Positions 24,111 through 33,021 of a stretch of 64,000 nucleotides of DNA are shown here, one piece after another; the stretch's first letter is position 1; each line of letters starts with the position of its first letter. A program made the translations under genes and the position numbers. The notes beneath the pieces are model-generated. The model did not search any database, was not told the origin of the DNA, and saw nothing but the letters and a program-made list of their open reading frames with translations. The stretch covers positions 312,501-376,500 of the forward strand of contig NC_088309.1 in the NCBI RefSeq assembly GCF_910592395.1, in the 5' to 3' direction. The stretch comes from Lineus longissimus. Taxonomy: Eukaryota > Nemertea > Pilidiophora > Heteronemertea > Lineidae.

Positions 24111-26332
24111 TCCCCCCCTACTATCTCACTGGGGCACTTTAAGCCAGAGATTCCAGAATGGGAATATGCGGTGAAATTTAATCCAATTGCTGCCGAAAAG
24201 GTCAAGAGGTTACAGGCGTCTTGGACTACCATTGGGGAAACTTCTCCTGACTTCACAGCTCAACAATTCAAACTCAATCAGGTTGTAAATGATGTATTAC
24301 TTCTACAAAAAACTCCGGTGCCTTTGGACACTTTGCCTTTAAGGGACCCTGAACACTTTGTCGCTGGACAATTGCATCAAAATATTGAACTTTGGAGTTC
24401 CATAATGAACGATTTCCCAGAGAGCGAGATGGTTCACACTTGGTTGGAAAAAGGGGTTGATGTGCATTCTTTCTTTAGGCCATTTAAGGGTGAATTCAAG
24501 GGTCAGAAATACAATTCAAACGAACCCCCAGTTAGTTTTTTTTCCTAACTCTGTCCATTGTCAGAAACAAACTGCTTTTATTTCCGAAACCTTGAATGAT
24601 AGAATCAAAGCAGGTTCAGTCAGAGTTTGGGGTAAAGTTGGGGAGTGTCCGCCCCCTAAAGTAGTCATGCCCTTGGTAGTTGAACCTTCAAAGCCGAGAT
24701 TATGCAATGACCAGAGATTCCTTAACCTGTGGATTAAGGATTCTCCCTTCACATTAGATACATTGAAAGAAGTACCGCGATTGGTACACAAAGATGCTCT
24801 CATGTTTGCCACTGATGAGAAATCGGGGTATGACCATATTAAATTATCGCAAACTTCGCAAACGTATTTTGGCATGGAATGGGCAGGTTGGTACCTAGTT
24901 TGTACGACGCTTCCGTTCGGATGGAAATCATCGGCTTATGTTTATCAAACTGTAGGCTATGCAGCTACAACCTTCTTAAGACATTTGGGGATCCCAACCA
25001 TCCAGTATATTGACGACAGATTCTACGTGGTCCCTAAGAATATTGACGCGTCAAGCATTCCTTTGCTTTGGGTCTTTTTGGTATTATATATCCTTACAGA
25101 ACTAGGTTACACGTTCTCCTTGCCAAAATGTGTTTTGCAACCTATGATGGCGCTCAAGTCCTTAGGGTTTCTAGTAGATTCTAGCAGGCAGGCGTTTCTT
25201 CTGCCATCTGATAAGAAACAGAAGTTTTAACGTTTTGCGCGAGGAAATTCTTCGTCAGCCCTTCGTCAGCCTTAAAACGCTACAAAGATTCGCGGGTAAA
25301 TGCATTTCTATGATGTTGGTTTTTCCGGCCGCAAAACTATTTACGAGAGAGTTGTTTAGCGCAATAGCCAAAGCTTCGAAAAACAGTAAAACCATCCCAA
25401 TCTCTGGCCCCCTACGGGACGAGATACAATTCTGGGCATTTTTGGATGATTGGCATGGGCATTTTTCTTGGAGACCAGAAAAACATTTACATTACGCTCT
25501 GGCTACTGATGCTTCGGGATATCGCTATGGCGCGGTCACTCTATCAGGGCCACAGGTTGGTCATACTTTAGGTGATTATTGGGCTGCAGATGATATAAGG
25601 CCGATTCATGTCAAAGAGGCCGACGCCCTCTATTCTTCCCTCTTAGCATTGAGTACAAATATAAAAGACCACCGGGTAGACGTTAAAGTCGATAACACAA
25701 GCCTAGTTTCGTCGTGGAATAACAAGGGTTGCAAGGACAACGCCTTAAATGAAATGCTCATAAAATTGTTTCATCTTACTCAGCAATTAAATATTGATTT
25801 ACGTTTGCAGTACATTTCTTCGGCAGAAAACCCAGCAGATACTCCTTCTAGGGCAATTTCAGCTCAGGACACTATGTTGGCAAGTGAAAAATGGTTCCAA
25901 TTGGAGTTACTCTATGGCCCGCACGGAGTAGACCTCATGGCATGTGACTCAAATGCAATGCGTTCAATACAGGGCGATGTTTTGAGACATTTTACCCTGC
26001 ACCCTTCACCTCTGTCAGCGGGTCAAAATGTTTTCGCCCAGGAAATAGCTAAGGAGCTAAATCCTTACGTTTTCCCACCTATCGCTGTCATTCTACCCCT
26101 TATTCAGTTTTTGATCCAGCAGGAAATCCCAGTTTGCACGCTTGTGCTACCCATGACGTCACCCGCGCCAATATGGTGGCCACTATTAAAGCCCAGGATA
26201 ATTTCACAGGTTTGCCTTGGGGTTAAAGGAGAAAAGGGCGTAGTATATTATCCCTCCAAGCAGGGGTTCATCAGAGATAACGTCGGTTTGAGATGGCCAT
26301 TAATGGCTTTTCGAATTAGCTGCAAATCATAA
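24111..26332 (+). pseudogene. Reverse transcriptase/RNase H region, two frame breaks
   Basis: Three consecutive open stretches in three frames (to 24548, to 25230, and from about 25226 to 26332) together cover a DIRS-order RT and RNase H. The second stretch has the palm motif YIDD (about 25007) and FATDEKSGYDHI upstream. The third has RNase H-like ATDASGYRYGAV and VKVDNTS. The frame changes lie at an 8-T run (24536-24543) and near a TTTT run (25225-25228). The left limit is approximate, because the first frame opens without a clear ATG after a CAGGAATCC that resembles a splice acceptor. An intact copy would copy element RNA to DNA; this copy cannot make one continuous product as read. Confidence 0.75.
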
Positions 26333-26433
26333 TGTGCGATATCCTTCGAATATACTCTGTGGATGACGCTTTAATCTTGATTATTTCAGAAAATCAGCGT
26401 TGACATGGGGGCAATTGACAAGCGGCTCCAGGA

Positions 26434-27588
26434 GTGGATAAGGCGGCTTCCGCAACCCCCCTTATGAAGAAAAGGCAATCCCTAAAAAACGAGCTGTTGC
26501 AATTTTTGGCACAACTGCCTAAGAGGCCAACCCTGGAACGGGTTTCTCCAAAAGATCTAACACGATTTTTAGTATGGAAAGACAAAGCCGGTAGGACACA
26601 GATCCATAATGCTTCCTGTATATTCCTCGGGCATCATGGTAAATTCCACTGTGGGTGTCCTACCCGTCTTGCCTTCGGTACGTTAGAAGGATTAGTCCGG
26701 TCCCTGAAATCCATTATTTCTGAAGAAACCGACAGGGGCAGCACGTGGGATATTTTCTCCGGGGTTGGGAATCCGGCTGATTCACCTCCTGTGAAATCGT
26801 ATTTGAAGTGTGTCAAACGAGAGCAAGGTTTCTCGCACGTAGATGCCAAGCAGGCAAAACCCTTGTTCATGGATAAGCTTCAAGCTATTTCAAAATATAT
26901 CGATAACCAGATTAAAAGACCAGATCTATCCCTTAGGGAGCAATTCGTTTTGTCCAGAGACCAAGCTTTTCTCAAGATGCAGTTCTTTGCCGGGGATAGG
27001 GCGAGTGATTTGGGAATTTTAAAAACACAGGAAGTTAAACGCTTACCCGATGGATCAGGTCTTGTAATCTCTCATTCCCATGGGAAATCGTTTTCGGTAA
27101 ACAAAGTGAATACCTTCATTGTTAAAGAATGTCCAAATCATCTTATTTGCCCGGTAAAGGGAGTTCAGCAGTATATCTCCAAGGCACAAACCTGGGGGGT
27201 GGATCTTACGGTCGGATATTTATTCCGTCCAGTCTCAGAAGCCGGTGTAGTGTTGGATGCGCCTATTTCGTACAGTGCAATTTACGATAGATTAAAGATT
27301 TATCTAAATACATTGGGGATCAACCAGGGTGAGACCCCTCACGGCTTAAGAGCCGGCTGCTCCATTACTTTGCTTCTGTCGGGGGCAGCTTCAAGCCCGG
27401 CGGAAGTAATGTCTCATGTTGGTTGGTTCACAGAGGCATCAGCAGAGTACTACAGTCGGTCAGATATTTTGGTAAAAGCGGCTAATGTGTCCGAAGCCCT
27501 GGCTGACAGTTCTCGTCGGCCAGAAGCGGTTAAAACACTTTACAGTAAGTTTGGCGATGTTGATAATTTCCCAGCAGCGTTCCCTTGA
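26434..27588 (+). CDS. Retrotransposon tyrosine recombinase (YR), intact frame
   Basis: About 384 aa of open frame with a phage-integrase-type fold. The catalytic residues are recognisable: the first Arg in GDRASDLGIL, HxxR as HGLRAG, the His of HVGW, and the nucleophile Tyr in AEYYSR. It would integrate the circular DNA form of the element by site-specific-like recombination, which explains the absence of a target duplication. The start is unclear: the frame opens with GTG at 26434 and the first ATG is at 26464, so it may be expressed as part of a longer product with RT/RH. It is the only element protein without a visible break. Confidence 0.8.
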   Translation: MDKAASATPLMKKRQSLKNELLQFLAQLPKRPTLERVSPKDLTRFLVWKDKAGRTQIHNASCIFLGHHGKFHCGCPTRLAFGTLEGLVRSLKSIISEETDRGSTWDIFSGVGNPADSPPVKSYLKCVKREQGFSHVDAKQAKPLFMDKLQAISKYIDNQIKRPDLSLREQFVLSRDQAFLKMQFFAGDRASDLGILKTQEVKRLPDGSGLVISHSHGKSFSVNKVNTFIVKECPNHLICPVKGVQQYISKAQTWGVDLTVGYLFRPVSEAGVVLDAPISYSAIYDRLKIYLNTLGINQGETPHGLRAGCSITLLLSGAASSPAEVMSHVGWFTEASAEYYSRSDILVKAANVSEALADSSRRPEAVKTLYSKFGDVDNFPAAFP

Positions 27589-27747
27589 GCAGATTTCGAT
27601 GTATATTTTTATGCATTTTCGTATTGTAATTATTGCATGATTGTGTTGGTTAGAGTGTGACCTCGCCTTTTCGCTACATGCATCATCATACTAAAACCAT
27701 ACCGTGTAATCTTCTGTGGAATTTAAAATACAGTGTTGAGTTCTTAT

Positions 27748-27753
27748 AATAAA
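27748..27753 (+). terminator. Candidate poly(A) signal of the YR retrotransposon
   Basis: AATAAA 160 nt downstream of the recombinase stop codon and upstream of B1. Position fits the 3' end of an element transcript; use is inferred. Confidence 0.4.
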
Positions 27754-27936
27754 GCAATGTTAGAATTTAAGTTACAATTTCTCGTTACCTTATTTTCGAA
27801 TTCCGGACTAATTAGTCCCTAATTAATAATTAATTATGGCGGATTAATTAGTTAATTTTGTTTAAGTATTGGGAAAGGAGTTATGAAGTAGGGCATGTTT
27901 CTCCGGGATGGTTGAGAGCCCGGGCGTGCGCGCCTG

Positions 27937-28286
27937 TACATTTTCACACCCCAACACTTAAATGTGAAGATCATACACAAGCCTGGAGACACTTTGGGTA
28001 TGTGCAGATCCAAAGTGTATCCTGGCGGTGATTGAGCGAACTGTATTTCGTCTCGCATGGACACCCAGAAGGAAGACAGTTTGGCGTGTACAGGTTAATG
28101 TAAACCCTGTGTACGATGGCAGGCTCTGGAGCCACTGCAGTGGATTGGCTTTCCCCTCCCTCCCCGCCCTAGTATCCGGATTGCTTTAGAGCCGTGTATG
28201 TATCTTCGCGCCATTACATTTTCACACCCCAACACTTAAATGTGAAGATCATACACAAGCCTGGAGACACTTTGGGTATGTGCAGA
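27937..28286 (+). repeat. Retrotransposon right-end repeats B1-A2 and B2
   Basis: B1 (27937-28008, 72 bp, starts TACATTTTCACACCCCAACA) abuts A2 (28007-28059, a copy of A1, sharing GA). About 155 bp later B2 (28215-28286) repeats B1. The order A1...B1-A2...B2 is the split-direct-repeat hallmark of Ngaro/PAT-type elements. The unshared stretch 28060-28214 between A2 and B2 is single copy in this window. Confidence 0.9.
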
Positions 28287-28357
28287 ACCACTTGGAAACA
28301 GCTTGTTTGGCCATCAACAAATGGTCTGATCATTGCTCCGGGATCGATGCGCAGATT

Positions 28358-29353
28358 ATGAAGGAGACGGCGATCACTGTTTTACGGCTACATCTGTCCA
28401 CTGCTGACACTGCTACTGTCACAGGTAAAGAAGAAGACCTCATGACAACCCTGACGTTTTGGTTTTCCCTGTACGCCCCTCTTGGCATTCTTGTAGTAGG
28501 TGTCACCGGTAATGTTCTTTCATTCCTTCTCCTGTCTCAAAACCAGTACAAGTCATCATCTACATGTTTTTACATGAAAGTACTGGCGATATTTGATTCC
28601 ATATTTCTTATCACATGGACAACTTATGACCATTTCAAAATATGGACCAACCCGTTTCTTGAGTCGCGAACATTCATTTGTGCACTTCTGAATTCTTTGA
28701 AGCGGGCCATCCCAGCGGTTTCGTCCACTCTTCTCACCACGATGTCAGTTGACCGCTTTCTGGCGGTAGCTGTACCCCTAAAGGCTAGGAGTTGGTGCAA
28801 CGTTGGCAGGGCTAAAATAGCAACTAGTCTAATTATTGGACTACTTTTAGCCATTCATGTACCCATACCTTTCGTCAGGTCCTACAAAACTCTTGAAGAA
28901 GACTGCCAGTTACAAGGCTCAGTTTCACAATGGTCACATCTGTACGCCAACTTCAGACTCGTCACAACTTTCTACATACCTTTGATTGTGCTATTCATAT
29001 CCAATTTGTGTATCGTTTGCTTCGTAAAGAATAATAGACGCAATATGCAGAAACTTCAAGGGGTTGACGCGGGCCAAAACACGCAGCAGGAAGGCCACAT
29101 CACGCTCATGTTACTTGCAGTGACAGCTAGCTCATTCGTATTCCTCATACCATTCCAAGTAGCGAGGTTATACTACCGCTATGCCTTCACGGGACCTATT
29201 ACTCAGAAATCAAGAACAGTCTTTGATTTTATCAGTTCCTTTACTGGATTTTTTCAGTATTGTAATTATGGAATGAATTTCTATGCGTACACCTTACCCA
29301 TTGCAAAGTTTCGGCGAGAATTACAGGTTATGATTCGATGCTATAAAAAATGA
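28358..29353 (+). CDS. Intronless rhodopsin-family GPCR, paralogue 2 (331 aa)
   Basis: Peptide-type class A receptor. The start was placed at ATG 28358. The frame is open back to an ATG at 28280, but that codon lies inside retrotransposon repeat B2, so it is unlikely to be ancestral. TM1 GVTGNVLSFLLL, TM2 LAIFDSIFL, TM3 Cys (FICALLNS) and SVDRFLAV, ECL2 Cys (EEDCQL), TM6 with VFLIPFQV in place of CLLPFQL (so the TM6 Cys is lost), TM7 NYGMNFYAY, basic tail. It shares long nucleotide-identical blocks with the other paralogues in TM1-TM2 and TM7. The retrotransposon has replaced or displaced its promoter: only 71 bp of non-element DNA separate the element from this ATG. Confidence 0.87.
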   Translation: MKETAITVLRLHLSTADTATVTGKEEDLMTTLTFWFSLYAPLGILVVGVTGNVLSFLLLSQNQYKSSSTCFYMKVLAIFDSIFLITWTTYDHFKIWTNPFLESRTFICALLNSLKRAIPAVSSTLLTTMSVDRFLAVAVPLKARSWCNVGRAKIATSLIIGLLLAIHVPIPFVRSYKTLEEDCQLQGSVSQWSHLYANFRLVTTFYIPLIVLFISNLCIVCFVKNNRRNMQKLQGVDAGQNTQQEGHITLMLLAVTASSFVFLIPFQVARLYYRYAFTGPITQKSRTVFDFISSFTGFFQYCNYGMNFYAYTLPIAKFRRELQVMIRCYKK

Positions 29354-30571
29354 ACTGTACATTGATATGGACAAAATACAACATCCCCGCGAGAGCAGTT
29401 TGACAAAACTGACTCATAAGGTTATGAAGAAGGTGTCGTAGCGAATAGCTCGGAATGTTCAGCCTGCGCACTCCCTAAAGATGCAACCCTTTAAAAAAGC
29501 CAAATTAACCATTAACAGTGATTATCGTGACACGTTTTGCTTTAATGATTGTTTTGCGTGACAGGTTATGTGGCGTAAAGTTTTGCGTTGCCATGTCATT
29601 GCAGGACGAACAGAAAGCACTGTTGCTCAGGGTAAGCACAGCAATGAAAACAACATAGGGGTGATCGGTGTGGGGCGTTACCAAGGAAAGGTAACATCAT
29701 AAAGCAAGGATTTATGTGAGAACGAACTACTGGTGTTTACGAGTTGATGGCTATTTCTACCATAAATATCGTGGTTGGTCGACATAATTATAAAAGAGCT
29801 GACCGGCGACTTTACCCGGATCCAACTCGGCGTGCACTGCATTCATGTATAGCTGGCCTGCTGTGGTAACATTGTATTGTATATTTTCTGTTGACTGACG
29901 GCGTGATGCCTGCCGGTGTCAGAATATGGGAGTTTTTCTATTACCGTGTCCGTTAACATGGTCAAAGTGTCCAACAGGAGCTTCATCCCGTGAGTGATCA
30001 AGTCAACCTGTGTAGAGCTGGTGGCTCATGATCCAATGATACTGCCATTCGTGACCCCAGATCGGCCAATAATGCGCCACCCGTTCGTGCTGCCTGTCTG
30101 GCTGGTGTTCAAATGAGGGGCAGCAGCAGCCTCACCATGTGGGTCGCCCACTGGCCATGGTTGAGGCATGATGACCATCGGGTCTGAGTACAGCTGGTGG
30201 CTGATATTCTTGCGTGGTCCACTGATACTGCCATCAGTGTCCCTCGGATACGCCACCCATTCGTGTTGCCTGGCTGGTGTTCATAGTATATGTATGCAAA
30301 CACCTTGTTGTTGTTCTTACTCTTGCGAACACGTGCTTGCGAAGGCTATTGGAGTATTGATTCTCTATATCTGGTGACATCTTGTCACGAAGTGAATTTC
30401 TAAAAACAAACTCTATTTGAAAGCATTTATAAATGCGGATTGAAATGAAAGTATTAGCTTCATCGGTACGCACTTGTTGATGCGGAAGTGTTGCTGGTCC
30501 TTATATTTTATGAATTGTTTTGACTGCAAACTGACCACACTATATTTACGGTGTTGTTATATCCGGGCTTT
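29354..30571. other. Intergenic/upstream region of the GPCR tandem array
   Basis: There is no gene. From about 30000 it is related to the upstream regions of array units 2 and 3 (32590 and 35040). It also contains an internal imperfect duplication: about 30010-30115 and 30180-30290 share CTGGTGGCT..., GATACTGCCAT and GCCACCC.TTCGTG. The array promoter occupies the right end. Confidence 0.55.
30428..30435 (+). promoter_or_regulatory. TATA-like box, GPCR array unit 1
   Basis: TATAAATG within a conserved AAGCATTTATAAAT context, 144 bp upstream of the ATG. It is preserved in all three array units while other upstream bases differ, supporting a core-promoter role. The transcription start is not demonstrated. 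Confidence 0.45.
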
Positions 30572-31582
30572 ATGGAGGAATCAACCGTCGCCATGCAATC
30601 CCAGACGCCATCTGCTGTTGATTACAGTATACTATATACCCTTACATCACAAGAAGAAGATAACCTCATTCCACGATTGACGTTTTGGCTTTCCTTTGTT
30701 GCCCCTCTTGGCATTCTTGTAGTAGGTGTCACCGGTAACGTGCTTTCATTCCTTCTCCTGTCTCAAAACCAGTACAAGTCATCATCTACATGTTTCTACA
30801 TGAAAATACTGGCCATTTTTGATTCTATGTTTCTTATTTCATGGATGAGTGTTAATCATTTCATAATGTGGACTAAACCGTCTTTCGAGTATAGAACATT
30901 TCTATGCGCTCTGTTCAATTCCCTTCGAGGGCTCTCCCCCGCCGTTAGCTCCATTCTCCTCATTACGATGTCTGTGGACAGACTTCTTGCAGTAGCCATA
31001 CCGCTCAAAGCTAAGGCCTGGTGTCACGTGGGCAGAGCTAAGATGACCACCCCCTTTATCGCAATCATTCCTACGTTGGTGCATGGACCAGTTCCGTTTG
31101 TACGGTCATACATCACACATGAAGAAGACTGCGAGATTAGTTCAAACGCATACCTCCATTGGTCCTATGTATACGCCCATTTTAGACTGATAAGTATATT
31201 CTATATTCCCTTACTTGCACTACTCATTAGTAATGTTTGTATTGTCTGTATTCTCAAGGCCAATCAAAGAAAGCGACAGAAGCTTCAACGTGTTGATGCC
31301 AGCCAAGTGTCACGACACGACAAGGAAGGCCATATCACGTTGATGTTACTCGCAGTGACCATTAGTTCATTCTTATGTCTCCTCCCATTTCAACTAGGGA
31401 AAATATACTACCGTTACATCTTCGTTGGCCCCTTCAGTCTGAAATCCAAAGTTATTCGTGGTTTTGTCAATTCCGTTACTGGGTTCTTTCAGTATTGTAA
31501 TTATGGAATGAATTTCTATGCGTACACTTTACCCATTGCAAAGTTTCGACGAGAATTACGCATCATGTTACGTTTCCGATGA
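30572..31582 (+). CDS. Intronless rhodopsin-family GPCR, paralogue 3 (array unit 1, 336 aa)
   Basis: The start is ATG 30572 (MEESTVAMQS); a second ATG lies 21 nt downstream. Seven TM segments: GVTGNVLSF (TM1), LAIFDSMFL (TM2), Cys in FLCALFNS with SVDRLLAV (TM3), ECL2 Cys (EEDCEI), CLLPFQL (TM6), NYGMNFYAY (TM7), short basic tail. It is near-identical to the next copy: only three residues differ (two in the N-terminus, one near the C-terminus). A recent duplication or conversion is therefore implied. It is probably a functional peptide receptor at the plasma membrane; ligand and G-protein coupling are unknown. Confidence 0.88.
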   Translation: MEESTVAMQSQTPSAVDYSILYTLTSQEEDNLIPRLTFWLSFVAPLGILVVGVTGNVLSFLLLSQNQYKSSSTCFYMKILAIFDSMFLISWMSVNHFIMWTKPSFEYRTFLCALFNSLRGLSPAVSSILLITMSVDRLLAVAIPLKAKAWCHVGRAKMTTPFIAIIPTLVHGPVPFVRSYITHEEDCEISSNAYLHWSYVYAHFRLISIFYIPLLALLISNVCIVCILKANQRKRQKLQRVDASQVSRHDKEGHITLMLLAVTISSFLCLLPFQLGKIYYRYIFVGPFSLKSKVIRGFVNSVTGFFQYCNYGMNFYAYTLPIAKFRRELRIMLRFR

Positions 31583-31897
31583 ACCTGCAGTATGCAATAT
31601 CAAGAATTAATAGTCTTGATAATATACAACCATCTTTTAAATGCATATACCCAGGCATTCACTCCCGCGATTTGCAATCTTGGCGAGAACTATTATATAT
31701 GAATCGCTCAAAGTTCTTGCAGCATATGCCAAGGTTTATTCTCTCTGGTTTTGTGGTCGGCTGCCCTTGTGACGAGTGTGGTGTAATATAAACGGGGAAG
31801 TTTACAGGTTACAACTGCGATTACCTAATCATGTCCTTTATAACCCTGCTCAGTTTGGGTATTTAGGTTTCTGTCGTGCTTCTTGAGACTGTCCTAA

Positions 31898-32339
31898 AGC
31901 CCGTAGCACACTAGCCGCCAACTTCGGCGTTCACAGGCGTTTTTTTGCCGCAAGAGTCCTGAACGCCTGAAAAATCCCTAGTCTGCTACGAACGGCGTCG
32001 GCGAACGCGACTTGCCGCCACTTGCCGCAACTAAACGCCAAATATCTAACATGTTTGATTTTTTACGCGTGTCGCCGCGTTTGAACGCAAGAAGAAGTCA
32101 GGTGTGCTACGGATTGCCGCCTGAATTTGCGTCGGCGGCGAGGCTATGGTCAATCAGTATGCGTCTTGATGTCACATGATTTCAAAATGGCAGCCTAAAG
32201 TGGTGGAAAAGACGCTACTGGACGCCGATTCTGGGCAGGTGTGCTCTGACCAGGATCTACTGGCCGCCAACTTCGGTGTCGAGAGGCGTCAGCTGAACGC
32301 TTCTTGTCGCCAAAGTTGGCGACTAGTGTGCTGCGGGCT
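31898..32339. mobile_element. Non-autonomous TIR transposon, 442 bp (copy 1)
   Basis: Terminal inverted repeats begin AGCCCG(T/C)AGCACACTAG and extend about 31 bp. The element is flanked by TAA on both sides, a 3-bp duplication of the TWA kind made by PIF/Harbinger transposases. There is no transposase. The right 80 bp is itself a hairpin that resembles the 93-bp element at 41503. It lies between the GPCR stop and the poly(A) signal, so probably within its 3' UTR. Confidence 0.85.
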
Positions 32340-32485
32340 TAACACAGCGAAAAGGCACATAATTCGGGGCCTATCTTTATTCTGATTAAACTATACTTAA
32401 CTTGTGTTGATCTGTTTTTTACATTGCAGTATTACCATTGCATATTTTCAGATGATCGATGTAATTATGTACGAAACGATATGTG

Positions 32486-32491
32486 AATAAA
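32486..32491 (+). terminator. Candidate poly(A) signal, GPCR array unit 1
   Basis: AATAAA about 900 nt after the stop codon and about 150 nt after the TIR element. It is repeated at 34936 in unit 2. Confidence 0.45.
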
Positions 32492-32880
32492 CGTTGAACT
32501 TTAAAAATCATCGTGTCCTTCTATGTGTTCGACGGGGCCTGTGGTACCAAATGAGGGGAAGCGTCAGCAACACTAAGTGGGTCGCCCACTGGTGGAGGCA
32601 TGGTGATCAAGTCCACCTGAGTACAACTGGTGGCTGATACCATTATACGTGGTCCACTGATACTGCCATCAGTGGCCCCCCAATGCGCCACCCATTCGTG
32701 CTGTCAGACTTGTGTTCATGGTATCTGTATGCTAACACCCTGCTGTTGTTCCTACTCTTCACGCGAAGGCTATTCTCTACCTCTTTCATGTTATAAGCCA
32801 TCACCAGTATTGATTCTATATATCTACTGACATCTTGTCACGAAGTGAATTTCTAAAAACAAATTCTATTTGAAAGCATT

Positions 32881-32888
32881 TATAAATA
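32881..32888 (+). promoter_or_regulatory. TATA-like box, GPCR array unit 2
   Basis: TATAAATA, 141 bp upstream of ATG 33022, in the same context as the boxes in units 1 and 3. Confidence 0.45.
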
Positions 32889-33021
32889 CGGATTGAAATG
32901 AAAGTATTAGCTTCATCGGTACGCACTTGTTGATGCGGAAGTGTTGCTGGTTCTTTGTATTTCATGAATTGTTTTGACTTCAAACTGACCACACTATCTT
33001 TACGGTGTTGGTCCGGGCTTT

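Larger units (their letters stand above)
22208..28286 (+). mobile_element. Tyrosine-recombinase retrotransposon, DIRS/Ngaro type
   Basis: A 6.08 kb element bounded by split direct repeats: A1 (22208-22260) at the left end, then B1-A2 (27937-28059) and B2 (28215-28286) at the right end. B1-A2 copies the junction that would form if the element ends were joined, as expected for a circular intermediate. Inside are a gag-like region with a CCHC knuckle, a reverse transcriptase/RNase H region and a tyrosine recombinase, all on the plus strand. I saw no DNA-methyltransferase domain, which points to Ngaro-like rather than DIRS1-like, although the repeats could vary. No target-site duplication is present; the flanks meet at a shared GA dinucleotide. 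gag and RT/RH carry frame breaks, so this copy looks defective. It sits immediately upstream of GPCR 2. Confidence 0.88.
31583..33021. other. Unit 1 downstream region and unit 2 promoter
   Basis: It holds a 442-bp TIR element, a poly(A) signal at 32486 and the unit 2 TATA-like box. No host coding sequence is apparent; the 70-aa frame at 31579-31791 and the 69-aa frame at 32176-32385 recur in unit 2 simply because the unit is duplicated. Confidence 0.6.

Noticed and set aside
28280-28357. Extended N-terminus of GPCR 2 from ATG 28280
   Set aside because: This ATG lies inside retrotransposon repeat B2 and the following residues have no counterpart in the paralogues; ATG 28358 is preferred. It is kept only as a possible new start.
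31579-31791. 70-aa frame repeated at 34029-34241
   Set aside because: The exact repetition is explained by the 2,450-bp duplication; it lies in the GPCR 3' UTR and is lost in unit 3.
32176-32385. 69-aa frame inside the 442-bp TIR element, considered as a transposase remnant
   Set aside because: Too short and without DDE or HTH features; it runs across the element's right terminus into flanking DNA.
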